From assembly GCA_003254925.1 (NCBI GenBank), contig QANZ01044946.1, forward strand, positions 1-64,000: DNA of 64,000 nucleotides, in the 5' to 3' direction. Both the position numbers and the translations under genes were made by a program. Below the pieces are notes generated by a model. The model had not been told where the DNA came from and searched no databases. It saw only the letters and a program-made list of their open reading frames with translations. The DNA comes from Chamaecrista fasciculata. Taxonomy: Eukaryota > Streptophyta > Magnoliopsida > Fabales > Fabaceae. Positions 1-11,024 of the stretch are shown in pieces; the first letter of the stretch is position 1; each line of letters begins with the position of its first letter.

Positions 1-127
1 GAAGGCAGTTTCAATTCGCAAGTATCTTGAGAGGAAGGAAGGACAAGGAAGAATATTTCGTGCAATATATGCGAGTTCCAATAAAGAAAACGCAATTCAG
101 AATCGATACGAGTTCTTCGTGCAAAGA

Positions 128-305
128 ATGGGCGTCGAAGACTATCACTTAATTGAGCTCGTTAGTGAAGGTTCGTTTGGGAAGGTGAACAAGGGAAGGC
201 TCAGGCCAAAAAAAAACAAGGGAAGGCGGATTTATACAGGACAGATTGTTGAAATTAAATTCATAATGAAGCATGGTAGTAGTCAAGTGATCAAAGAGTG
301 GGACC
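128..305 (+). pseudogene. FUSED/TIO-type protein kinase N-terminal fragment
   Basis: The translation starts MGVEDYHLIELVSEGSFGKV and continues to YTGQ and KFIMKHG. This resembles the extreme N-terminus of the plant FUSED-family kinase (TWO-IN-ONE, Arabidopsis At1g50240 from memory), including the glycine-rich loop GEGSFG, here SEGSFG. Only about 50 residues are present. A roughly ten-residue Lys/Arg-rich insertion interrupts the match just after the loop (around KGR), and the expected catalytic lysine region reads VEIKFIMK rather than VAMKFIMK. No activation loop or catalytic loop follows before the frame closes at about 325. The rest of the kinase and its armadillo-repeat tail are absent, so this is a captured or decayed gene fragment. 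Confidence 0.75.
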
Positions 306-1670
306 AAGGTGATGTGTCTAAGTGAGAGGCGGACGCAAGACGCATGTGGAATTGAAATTATACTAAAAAGGCTTTAATTTTGGAGGTGAAACTGGACGTG
401 TATGCAGGTGACAGTAAAAATTTAATTTGGGCTTCAAAAGGTATGTTGATAGTTTGATTTATTTTATGATAAAAATTGTAGGAATCTGATTATAAACCCA
501 TTATATCTAATTCCGTGAAATATAATTGTTATAGGTGTGATATATAAGAATATCATAGATTGCAATATTTAATGAGAGCTAGGAAAAATTATTAAAAGGG
601 TGATAATCCTCTTAAATCAAATGGAAATTTGGTTTATAGAGATGATGACAGTAATAATTAAATTATTATTGCAATGCTCTCCGATTTTCTCATATCTGAT
701 ATAAAAAAATGAGTGATAGATTGTAGTGCTACAAGACACATTTGTTCTAATAAAGAATTGCATTCCTCCTTTGAAAAGAAGGGGATAATAAAATCTATTT
801 TGTTGATTCCTGAACTACTAAGGTTCTAGGAAAAGTTGTGATTAAACTCACAACAGAAAAGAGTTTGCAACTAAATGATGTTCTGTATATTGTGAGAACA
901 AATCTATTGATTAAAGTGTCATTTAAATCTGACAAGATTATAATGACAAAATAGAATATTTTTGTGGGGATGGGTTATTGTAATCAAAGACTGTTTATTA
1001 TGAGTGTTGATAAAATATTATTTAACTTGTTCATTACGGTTTTTAAGCTCTTATGCAAGTTGGAGTGGCTTATTGCAAGTGTATGTTTATGAATTATGAA
1101 TCTGCAATTATAATAAACTCAATTTGTTAAGTGTTTTCAACGCAACCAATTGCAACGAAAATACAGTAGGATTATATAACATATATAATGTCCATGCTAT
1201 ATACACTGTGTGATTTTTCAGCAATGGAGGTTACATATTATAGATATGTACGTTTTTGTCATTCCCTGCAAGTTCATCTTAATATGGAAAAATTATATCT
1301 AGTTAATTATTTATTTTGGTGTTTATGATAGTCTACGAGATGAAGTTTTGTTATCTGATTGTGTTTTACAAATTAAAATTTCTCATAGGATGACTGATAA
1401 GATACCTTATGAGTATGAAAGGTTTTGTATCAAATTTGAAATATTTGAAAGTGTGGGGGTGTCTTATTAAAGTTTTATTACCTATTTTAAAAGAGAAAAT
1501 TGGGTTCTAAAACTGTTGTTTATGATTTTATTAGTTATGCTCAAAATGGAGTTGCATATAGATTATTAATTTTAAGAAGTGGTGTTTTGAATCAAAACAT
1601 AATTATTGAGATAAAAGATGCAAAAATTTGTTGAAAATATTTTTCCTTTGAAAGTTCAGCATATTCCTAG

Positions 1671-2317
1671 AAGGCCAAAGTCCTATTTTGGTCCCTCAAT
1701 TATGCTCAGTGTTCCAAATTGGCCCCCAGTTATTTTTCGTTCCATATTGGTCCCCCAGTTATGCAAAACTTGGCAAAGTTGGTCCCTCTAACGGTTTCCA
1801 TCCATTTTTCTGTTAAAAAAAACAAAATTGATTTTTAACTCCTAAAAGTTTAAATTTTTTGCATCAAGGATCTTTTTCTCTATAATAAAACCAAAATGTA
1901 AGAAAGAAGAAATAATTTGGGGGTTTTAGTATTTCACACCTAAAAATAATCTCTCTCTCTCAATCCGCTCTGATCAAACGAGCACTGTTATACACATTGT
2001 CAGGTCCAACTTCACGGCTAGTCCCTCCAATTTGATACTTGATCCGACCACCAAAGTATAATCTTTCAGATTCAGATTTGGATTTGAAGAACTCATCATC
2101 AGGAATCCAAGTCCTCCGTAAGGAATCATTAAATGGAGTGACTTTAAGACCCCCAACATTGACTCTGTACACAACTTCAAGTGCTTGCTTATTCAATCCA
2201 TCAAATTCTCTATATTCATGGAACTCACATACTGAGCTGTATCAGGCACAAGATCCTTCGGTGCAGAGATAACCTCAATCACATTCACAAATCCAAACTT
2301 CGAATTTTCATTCGGAN
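1671..2317. mobile_element. Mutator-like element end carrying a captured gene fragment (candidate Pack-MULE)
   Basis: From 1671 the sequence has the 'ggtccctcaattatg' style of sub-terminal sequence common at the ends of plant Mutator-like non-autonomous elements. It is followed directly by a receptor-kinase exon fragment on the minus strand. The opposite terminal repeat is not seen: the sequence switches to copia RNase H at the single n at 2317. The Pack-MULE label is an inference from one end plus the captured exon. Confidence 0.4.
1962..2315 (-). pseudogene. CrRLK1L malectin-like receptor kinase fragment
   Basis: Read on the minus strand, two adjoining frames give FGFVNVIEVISAPKDLVPDT and then NKQALEVVYRVNVGG, TPFNDSLRRTWIPDDEF, GGRIKYQIGG and PDNVYNSARLI. 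This is the pattern of the first malectin-like domain of Catharanthus RLK1-like receptor kinases (the At5g24010 / THESEUS-type family). One frameshift separates the two parts near 2185, and a second tryptophan-to-arginine type change (RRTW for LWRTW) is visible. No transmembrane or kinase part is present. The fragment starts against the n at 2317 and ends around 1962, so it is a captured exon piece and not a working gene. Confidence 0.75.
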
Positions 2318-3879
2318 GAAAAATAGAGGAGATCTTGTGGCTCAATCTAAATATGCACAGATTATTGAGAGTATGTTGCATTTAATTAATTATACCAGGC
2401 CTGATATAGCTTATGCTGTGTGTAGATTGAGCAGATATACTCATTGTCCAAACAATGAACGTTGAGAGGCCTTGGTAAGATTAAGATATTTGAGAGGTAC
2501 CATAAACTATGGTATATTGTATAGTGGATTTTCCACTGTATTAGAAGGATACAGTGATGATGACTTGATTTCAAATTCAGATGAGACAAAATCCACTAAT
2601 GGCTATGTGTTTATGTTTGGTAGTGGTGTTGTCACATGGATGGATGTCAGCCAAGCAAAGCTTTATAACTAAATCCTTAAGGGATTTTGAGTTTGTTGCT
2701 TTGGAAATGGCTGGAACTGAGGCTGAGTGGTTGGAAAACTTCTTAGCAAATATCCCATTAGGTGACAAACAAATTCCATCCATTTCATTACACTATGATA
2801 GCCAATCAGCGATAACTACGGCTAAAAATAAGACCTTTAATGGCAAAAACAGACATATTCAATTGAGACATAATATTGTGAGGCAGCTGCTAAAAGATGG
2901 TGTAATCCCAATTGATTATGTAAAATCAAGTGTGAATCTTGCGGATCCGTTAGCGAAGCCTCTTGGGAGGAAACAAATTTCTGAAACATCAAGGGGAATG
3001 AGATTTAGGCCAATTTGAAAATTAACCACGATGGCAACCCAACCTTCGTGATTGGTGATCCCATTAATAAAGTTCAATGCGAAGAACAAGTCGTCTGTTA
3101 ATTCTGGTAGCACTAAATTAATATATCCCTTCCTATGGTGTGTGATAGTGTTATACTGCATTTTTTGTGGGGTTGTACATAGGTACTTAATGATTTCATA
3201 TTCCTACGGGATCGTGTATAAGTGTAGATACACTTTAATGAAATCACCTCGATGAATGTGAAGTGGGGCCGCTCCTATGAGATTCTGGCAAAATCTCTAG
3301 AGCATTCATTATGAAACAGGCACGCGCAAGGCCGTTATAACGCGCAAAAACGTCGTTAATAGCAGAAATGTGGGGGTATAATCGGACTCTTAATGCCTCT
3401 AGTATACAACAAGAGTAGTTGGTTCATAGAAGCAGGCTTCACTGACTACTCTGTGTACTATGTGTTATTGGTCTAGGTCTAGTTCATAGTCGGAAAGACA
3501 CTAGATACAATGATTATGCCTATGAGTGAGACTCATGAGAAATGTGGTTTCTTATTTTACTCATGTGGGGGATTGTTAGACCTAAGTTTAATATTGGGTG
3601 TGTAAAATAAGCCCACATTGCCTACACAAAAGAGATATGAGGGTTGAGGTTATTTTTGGTACATTATTTTATTAATTATTATAATTAAATAAATATTTTA
3701 TTAGACCTTATATATATACATGGGAACCCTAGTTTCTAACTCAGCAGCCTCTCTTTTTTGTATCAGAGTCTCTAACTTTTCTTCTGCTATTCTGTATCCC
3801 TCTTTGTGTGACATTGAGGAAGATTTCGTTTAATCCTGTGAGCGTGCCGACTTCTAATCAGTGGGATATCGGAATATCT

Positions 3880-4800
3880 CTTCAGGACAGTGTCCTAAAG
3901 ACGCGACTCGAAATTATCGTGAGAAATCCCCAACAAGAAATCCTTCTGAGTTAGCTCATGCCTCGCAATCCGAAACTCGTTATGTAGCAAGACCCGAACA
4001 TCCATGATGACAGGAAGGAGGAGGGCATTGGCTCTAGTTGTTCCCAGGGCATAATGAAGTGTACCCGGTTTTTTGGAAGCAAGAGTGACCCAAGTATTGA
4101 AATTGCCCGCCTGATGGAACACGATATCCCAAAGGGTTGTACTGACGAATAAGTGCCGGTTTATAGAGCCTTGATTAGATCTCTTACCGAGCAACGTACA
4201 CCTTCCCTGCACAAAAACCAAAAAATAGACAGTAGCCACCCTTCTAATTTTGCAATCCAAAAGCAAGATAGTGGGACCTGACAAAGAAGAGATCTGACAG
4301 ACTGGCCAAGAGATCATTATCCTTTGCTTTTGTGGCCCCAACAAAAGATCATTTTTCTGTCTGATCGCAGAAGAACAAGCATTCCAGAAGGATGTCGCGC
4401 TCTGGATGGTATGAACAGGATCAACAGGAACCCCTTTGAAAACATGTTGATTCCTAGCCAACTAGATTGCCCGGAGAATAACAAACACCAGCCCAATAGA
4501 CGCCGAGAGAGAAGAAGAGGACTGGATAACATGCGTATCAAGAAGATCCCGCAACCAAACCTGAATATTGCAAGCCTAAGACGTAGAATGTAGAATTTTC
4601 GGGAGCGCTCCAAACCAAACAGCTCTGGAGAAATCACAATGTAGAAAAAGATGTTCTCGATCTTCATCCTCATGATTACAGAAAACACACTCTCCCTGAA
4701 TCATTAAATGATGCTTTTGCAAAGAGGCAATGGTAGGAAGGACATTGTGATACAATCGCCAGATGAATAACAGAACCTTTGACAGTGCTTCAATCAATTA
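3880..4800 (-). mobile_element. LINE 3' fragment (reverse-transcriptase C-terminal zinc finger and RNase H-like tail)
   Basis: On the minus strand a stretch reads LFIWRLYHNVLPTIASLQKH and then CVFCNHEDEDREHLFLHC. This is the zf-RVT domain found downstream of reverse transcriptase in plant L1-type LINEs (two cysteines, then His and Cys in HLFLHC). A following frame contains ARNQHVFKG, the usual link into the RNase H-like tail. At least one frameshift separates the frames. The reverse-transcriptase core and endonuclease are absent, so this is a 5'-truncated dead copy. Its 3' end lies right beside the copia LTR, and the exact junction near 3890 is not resolved. Confidence 0.7.
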
Positions 4801-4872
4801 GTACCAAATTATATCACAAATTTGGTCTTTTGTCTTGGATAGTTCAAAAATTATTTTCAAATAGCCAATAAA

Positions 4873-5067
4873 GGTTGATTCAGTTGATAAGGAATCGACT
4901 CATAACTCACATGATCGTTAATTCGAATCCCACTGCCGATGTAAGAGTATTGTTGGTAGGCGATCTGTAAGTACCTTTGTAAGCGCTCATAGAACTTAGA
5001 GGTCTGCTCTGACCTTAGTGAACCCTTGAGACCCAACTCACATAAACTTTATATTACCCAAAAAAAA
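4873..5067 (+). mobile_element. tRNA-derived SINE
   Basis: The first 60 bases carry an A-box-like motif (gattcagttgataagg) and a B-box-like motif (ttcgaatcccac near 4920), spaced as in tRNA genes. A roughly 120-bp non-tRNA body and a short A-rich tail near 5060 follow. That is the layout of a plant tRNA-derived SINE transcribed by RNA polymerase III. There is no cloverleaf, so it is not a tRNA gene. I did not find a convincing target-site duplication. Confidence 0.6.
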
Positions 5068-6649
5068 TATATACCCCTTCCTTTAGGAATCAATAACTTT
5101 AATTATCACCCTACTGGTTGTATTTCCTTGCTAATTGCTGATATTAGGGGTGTTGGTACCCCTCGTGTCGTCCCGGTGCAGCTCTGTTGCCCGCACTCTT
5201 TTTTTTACTAAANTTATTCTAATCCATAAAAAAATCATTCAAATACACAATAATTAACGCACTTAGAAACACTTGAAATTTAATAATTGTATCATTTAAT
5301 ATGTCTCATAACTAAGAGATATTTATCAACAAAATTTCCCAAATTGTACACATCCACAAACTCACTTCATGCTGTGATTATTATTGGATCTTTCAGGCCA
5401 AAAAAATTATTATTGGACCATTGTTTTATATTGATAGACTAATAATGACTAAAAATATTAACAAATATGAATAAAAATACACGTTTGAATCATGGAAAAC
5501 AATTTCTGAAATACATATTTTTTAAATTTAGAAGTTGAACATCCTGACTACGTTTGAACTTTAAATTTCAAATTCATCCTCTGTGCAAAAATAAAAATAA
5601 AAATTATTGTCCCCAAAAAAGGATCTCATTGGATCATCCATAAAAAGGAGAAATCGGGCCAACCCAATTGTGTAATTTGATTATTGAGTCTCACAGAGCA
5701 TTTCCCTTGTAGCAGAGTGAGCCCGTTTGTGTGTTGAGAAATATGAAATAGTGAAATCCAATGGTTTACCAGCATGGTTCCAGACTTCCAGTCGCACCTG
5801 AGACTCGAGAACAGAACGAACAACATGAAATATGGATTTCTGATTTTCCTGCTCTTTTTTCATCTTTGCCTTCTTTACACTTTCGGTGAGATTCTCTATC
5901 TTATCTTCTACAGATTTAGTTCGTTGATTACTATATAGTGTTGACAACAGTGTGGCAGAGATTTGAAATATAAAATTTGATGTCGTAGTAATCTAGTAAC
6001 GATCTGGGTGTGTCTTCAAATTCGTTCCTTTCGATGGTGCGGATCGTCTAGTGTAGTTATAACGATTTCATTTGTGTTATTGTGGTCGTAATTAGATCGT
6101 CGTTAGGGCGTTCTTTGAGTATTCAAAAGCTAGACTCGCTCCAGCATAACACTAGTTGCTGTTACGAATTACTAGGTTCAGTTCTGATTTGTTTATTTTT
6201 TGTTGCAATATACGCGAATTTGATTTTCCATTAGACCAAAGGTTTGTGTCTGTAGGAGTTCTTTGCAGATTTAACAAAGTTATTTTTGGGCTCTATTGAA
6301 ACCTCGAAGTTATTGTATTGTCCTTGCCCAACTAGGTGATATTGCAGCCACTTGACGGTTCCATCTTTTAAAATATGAAGTATTTCCTTCTCATAACTAC
6401 TTCTTGTCCTTGTATAGACTAAAAATGGCTTCTTAATGGAAAGAATAATTGCTTTAGCTTTTGATAAATACAGTGATAAATTAGTGAATACTCCAAATGC
6501 GACCTGCTATATTATATGATTTAATGACAAAGCCAAGATCTGTTGGCATAAACAAATATAGCCTATCTGAAACCATATCATTCAAGGTACACATATGTAC
6601 TTACCCTACATGGCCTCTCTGTTTGTCTATATATCACAGACACTTATAC
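5068..6649. other. spacer with an unidentified minus-strand reading frame, then the upstream region of the folate-receptor-like gene
   Basis: A single n at 5213 marks a change of sequence character. Between 5681 and 5947 the minus strand encodes 88 residues with a Lys/Glu-rich helical start (DKIENLTESVKKAKMKKEQE) and then LEVWNHAGKPLDFTISYFST. The composition looks protein-like, but I do not recognise the family. It could be a gene fragment. From about 6000 to 6640 the sequence is T-rich without recognised coding content and probably holds the promoter and 5' leader of the next gene. Confidence 0.4.
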
Positions 6650-8326
6650 ATGGATATGCTGTTTAGTTTACTAATGTCTAGGCTACTCATCTTGACTTTA
6701 CATTCTTCTAGCTTCAAGGCTGAAGCCCAAACGGGCACACATTTGGTTAGAGTATGTGAATATTGTTGCAGTTGTAACACTTATGAACTGATATTACGGG
6801 CCTTGGATAACTTCTTACTACAATGTCTAGTAAGTTTTGAATGGAATATTATTTGTATTTGCGAGTTATAGTCCCTTTCTTATTTGAATACAGCTAAATC
6901 AAATGGAGTATGCGTTTCTCAAGGTGGTCGTTTTCCTCCCTTCAAATCAGAGAGGAAGCCTCCCAAAAAGGGACCCAAAGATTTGACCCTTTGCAGGGTT
7001 TTTCGCAAAAAGACTTGCTGTGACATAACACAGACACATCCTGCTCTGCTCTCTGTAAGGAAGCTTGCATCTACTGGAGAAGCCAGCCAGGAGTGCTTGC
7101 ACTTATGGGAACTATTGGAATGTTCCATATGTGACCCGCGAGTTGGTACTCAACCTGGACCTCCTCTTATTTGTGCGTCTTTCTGTGACAGAATTTATGC
7201 GGCATGCTCAAATGCTTACTTCTCTATGGATGTGAAAACACAGGTATGTGGCTTAATTTTCTCATAAGATCATGGAGATAAGTTTGAATCCTCTATATGC
7301 TAGCAAAAGAGGAGAGGTGATTTGGGTTTAAAGGGTTTGAAATCACCTGCATTGACTAATTCGATGGGTCAAAGTGAACATATATATATATTTGTGTTTC
7401 TAATAGCTGAAACTGAGATTTTGGATATGTATTGTTACAAAAGCTTGACAAAACCCATTTTCTGGATTGATTTGACCCAGATTGTTGCACCTTGTGGAGT
7501 AAATGACTTTGTATGTGGTAGGGCTGCTGAATGGGTCTCCAATGGTACAGATCTTTGTCTTGCTGCAGGTTTTCGGGTGAAACCATTTGATAACGTATAT
7601 ATTAGTTCTCAAGAAACATCTTGCTATGGTGATATAGCTAGTTTGGATTCGGTTGCTGATTCGTGGAAGGGTTCAAATCTTGAGGTGACTCAGAGAGGTG
7701 ACAGTTTGAGGGTGTTTGAAGATTTCCCACAATGGGTGAAGCAAATGTCTTTTAGTGAAAGAATTTCTTGGGCTATAGGAGGGATGGTTCTAACTGCAGG
7801 ATTGGTGTTTATAAGGTCAGAATATTCAATATTGTCTTCTTTGCTTCCTGTAAATAAGTAGCTATAAATTTTTGCATGGCTAAGCATGTAAAGAGTGCTA
7901 AATTCAAGAATTGTGGTGTGGCTTTTTTGGAGCTAATTTTCATGGTTTCCACCCATTTTTATTTGATTTTATTGCTTCAATCCCATTTTATCCTTTTGGT
8001 TCTCTCTATTTTCTTAGAACATTGTACCAAGTTGTATAAATCTGACAATTCGTATTTTTTTTTCGTTTTAATTTCATTAATTTGTTGGTAACACTGTATT
8101 GCCCATTCAATGAAAGATTGTTATTTTATCCTTATAGTTGGAACGGTTCCTATTTTCTATTGACACATTCATATTGCTGACCATATGCAGCAAAAGACAG
8201 AGCCATAACCAACGCCAGAAGCTTGCAGCTATAAGACGAACAGCAAGAAAACTGGAAGGCAGGATGATGGAGCAACGGCCTTCTAGTTCTAGTGTTCAAG
8301 AAAGTAGAAAAAGATTTGTAAGATGA
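6650..8326 (+). CDS. folate-receptor-like Cys-rich single-pass membrane protein (At5g27830-like)
   Basis: Three exons are well supported: 6894-7243, 7481-7815 and 8191-8326. Each junction has GT-AG borders and consistent phase. The product contains VCVSQGGRFPPF, then a Cys-rich domain (CRVFRKKTCCDITQTHPAL, ECLHLWELLECSICDP, ICASFCDRIYAAC) and APCGVNDFVC. This matches the plant protein family that carries a folate-receptor-like Cys-rich domain. Near the C-terminus ISWAIGGMVLTAGLVFI is a likely membrane span, followed by a short basic tail ending RKRFVR. The first exon is uncertain. ATG 6650 (MDMLFSLLMSRLLILTL) gives a plausible signal peptide, but I could not find a clean donor in the required phase. 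The pairing with the PP1 gene downstream matches Arabidopsis At5g27830/At5g27840. The ligand is unknown. Confidence 0.8.
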
Positions 8327-9455
8327 GTGTTTCTTTGTATGTTGGATAAACATATTTGTGCTATTTTATAGGTGAATCTTGATCTTGTTTTTATAATAAA
8401 ATTAAGATAAATACACGCCTTGGTAGTTTACGTCTATCTCCATTCTTTCTGTTTGTGAGATAGCTAACTTTTTTCTTTACAGATCTTATTTAGTAGACAG
8501 AGAGAAAAAAAATAAAAAGAGTAGAAGTTGATTAGATGAGAGTTATAGCATGGTTCCTCGTGTTCTCAGTTTGGTTTAAAAAAACAGGCTTCTGTTAATG
8601 CAAGTAGACCACCTCGCAGTTCTCACCCTCTTTTAACTTCTTTAAATCCTTTTATATCCCTATTCAGTAGTTCCCAACAATTGAGTGATCCTGCATTAAC
8701 TAACCTGCTACAGAAATAAGAAACAGCTACTAGTCACGTTATGTTAATTATGTGGATCTAAACATATCCCCTAGTCTTTTGATTTTAGAACGTAGCACGA
8801 TCAATCCTATGTTTTGGTACAAGGATTATTTACTTGTTACATTTTTATTTAAGAGTTATATTGAAGTACTTGAAAGTAGACATTTAAAACTTTTTTTTTG
8901 GGTACTATACATTTAAAAAACTTTTATTTTGTGTTTTCTCTTCAAAGTTAGTAATGATGTTGCGAAGAAGAATTGTGCGGAGCAGTGATTAAGAAGGTAA
9001 ATGGAATAGAAGTGTAGAGGTTTGGAAACAAGGAAATCTGTGTTTGCTTTGCTCTCATAAACTACATGTTAATTTGCCAAACAAAAGTGACAAAATGGTG
9101 TATAATGTCACCAATAATGCTGAATGCTGAATAGTGGAGGGGTTTTAGTTTACAATATAGTTTCCTGTCGATCTTCAATTCACGAAGCTGGGGAAGGCTC
9201 TCCTTCACCAAACTCAAAAGTGTCCCACTTGGGGATTGCTGGACTGGACGCACCCTATAGTACAAATACAATTACAACCATACTTGTGCTACATTCTTAT
9301 TTGAATCCAAACTCCTTCCCACATGACTAGGACTTTCCAATCTTGGGTGGCTGTCAAAAATGAAAACAAAACTTGCATGAGCCACCACATTTCCATAATC
9401 CATATAAAAACAATTCCAAATCATTTACAGCTCCTTGTTGATAATGTATATATAA
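8327..9455. other. spacer between convergent genes
   Basis: This AT-rich DNA holds the 3' untranslated regions and terminators of the folate-receptor-like gene (+) and the phosphatase gene (-). I see no coding sequence, recognised repeat or RNA gene in it. Confidence 0.6.
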
Positions 9456-11024
9456 TTATAATTGTACCTTCTTAAGATTCAACTTTGATGAACCAGTTCC
9501 TCTATCAGCCGGTTTAACGATCCTGAATGAACATACAAGAGCTTCATCAACACTCAACAATGCCCCAGCATTATCAAACTCCCCACCATAGTTTGGAGCA
9601 GAGAATATTGTGACTAATCTTCGTTTGGCGAAAAATTCATATCCATCCTCCACCACCTATAACATGGAATAAATTTGCAGAGAGAATAAAGAGATTAATT
9701 ATGAACAAGGAATTATTACATTACTCGATGAAACTGGTTATTAGGATAGGGATTATGTATGTATGTATGTATGTATGTATGTATGTATGTATGTATACCT
9801 GATGACCTCGGCAAATGAGATCAAGGTCATTTTTATCCAAAAACTGAGTGACAACATCGGCACCAAAATTACTTGAAACACCTCGGTCACTCTCTGCCCA
9901 GCCTTCAATGTTAGAATCAGGATCCGACCACAGAAGATCACATAGGAGACCATTATCCGGAATTTCAGTAGGCCTCTGAATTTCTCTTATTTGATCCAAT
10001 TTTTGTAATTCTGGAGACAACCCACCATGCATACATATTATCTTGTCATCAACCAATGCAGCTACAGGTAGACAGTTAAAACAGTCCGTGAATATCTTCC
10101 ATAGCCTCACATTGAACCTCCTCTTGCATTCATCGTAAAACCCGTATATCCTGTTTATCTTGGCGTCTTCATGGTTCCCTCTTAACAGATGCACGTTGTC
10201 AGGATACCTTATTTTGTACGCCAAAAGCAAACAAATTGTCTCCAAGCTTTGCTTTCCTCTGTCCACATAATCCCCCAGAAATAAATAGTTCGCATTCGGA
10301 GGGTATCCACCATAATCAAACAGCCTCAGTAAGTCTTGGTATTGTCCATGGATATCACCTGCAACACACAGCTCCAATATTAGAAACGTGATTCATATAT
10401 ATGGCTACAATGGCATATGCATATGCAGCTCCAAAATATATATCACGTGGTTCCTATATTCCTTCACCCAAATATTGCAAATGGTTACATAAATTTCATA
10501 GACAGGGAACCAGAAGCACGTTGAAACTGCAATTCTAGGTATTTCTCATTCCTTTTTGCAACTTTTCAAATCTTGTAGGGATTTCCTTACAAAAACGATT
10601 TTGAAGAAAATTAGAAAACCTAGGTGCAGAGAAGTTCGCAAAGGAGACTAAATCTTGCTCCGTGATATCAAAATTCACATGATTGATTGAGCCGTCAACA
10701 CATCCACATGATAATTTTGTCAAATCACTTGAAGAACATGTGAGAAGGGCAGAGATTCAAAAAAGAGAAAGAAAAAACCCTAATCTATAAAAAAGATAAA
10801 AATGGAAAGCGAAATTGTAGAATCGGACCGGCGATGTGGATAGGAGCATGGAGCTCGAGGAGAATGGGCTGAGAGAGGAAGATTTGGCGAGCGTTGACGG
10901 AGAGTTGACGGATCTCCGACTCGGAAAGCTTGACCTGTTTGCCGTCTCTGCCGTCGAGAAGCCTGCGTATGATATCATCGAGTACGGTCTTGTCCATCAT
11001 TCCCTCCATTGTCATCGTCATCAT
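9456..11024 (-). CDS. serine/threonine protein phosphatase PP1 catalytic subunit (TOPP8/TOPP9-like)
   Basis: Three exons run on the minus strand: 10829-11024, 9799-10358 and 9456-9656. They give 318 residues in consistent phase, the usual TOPP length. All metallophosphatase motifs are visible: GDIHG, GDYVDRG, RGNHE, MHGGLSP, the RGHQ histidine and the [13 protein letters not shown] loop of PP1. The enzyme would remove phosphate from Ser/Thr in the cytosol and nucleus, targeted by regulatory subunits. The N-terminus ([20 protein letters not shown]) closely resembles the TOPP8/TOPP9 branch. Several in-frame ATGs sit at the start, and the first is used here. The C-terminal tail is divergent, as is normal for the family. 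The gene is divergently arranged with the MCTS1-like gene, 1.55 kb away. Confidence 0.95.
9757..9798. repeat. (GTAT)n microsatellite touching a splice donor
   Basis: About ten near-perfect copies of gtat lie inside intron 2 of the PP1 gene. On the minus strand the exon ends CAG and the intron starts GTATACATAC, so the repeat itself supplies the 5' splice-site bases. Confidence 0.9.

Larger units (their letters stand above)
640..3890 (+). mobile_element. Ty1/copia LTR retrotransposon remnant, broken
   Basis: Pieces of a Ty1/copia polyprotein lie on the plus strand. A protease-like piece (DCSATRHICSNKELHS) and a GAG-pre-integrase-like piece (LNDVLYIV) lie before 920. Copia RNase H pieces lie from about 2335 to 3018 (YTRPDIAYAV, STNGYVFMFG, HYDSQSAI, KNRHIQLRHN). 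A purine-rich tract followed by TGTTAG at about 3574 looks like a 3' LTR start, and the LTR probably reaches about 3890. The copy is old and heavily broken, with many breaks. A Mutator-like end with a receptor-kinase gene fragment (1671-2317) interrupts it. No matching 5' LTR was recognised in the window. Confidence 0.7.

Noticed and set aside
4873-4945. Possible tRNA gene
   Set aside because: A- and B-box motifs are present, but no cloverleaf can be folded and an A-rich tail follows, so it is a SINE.
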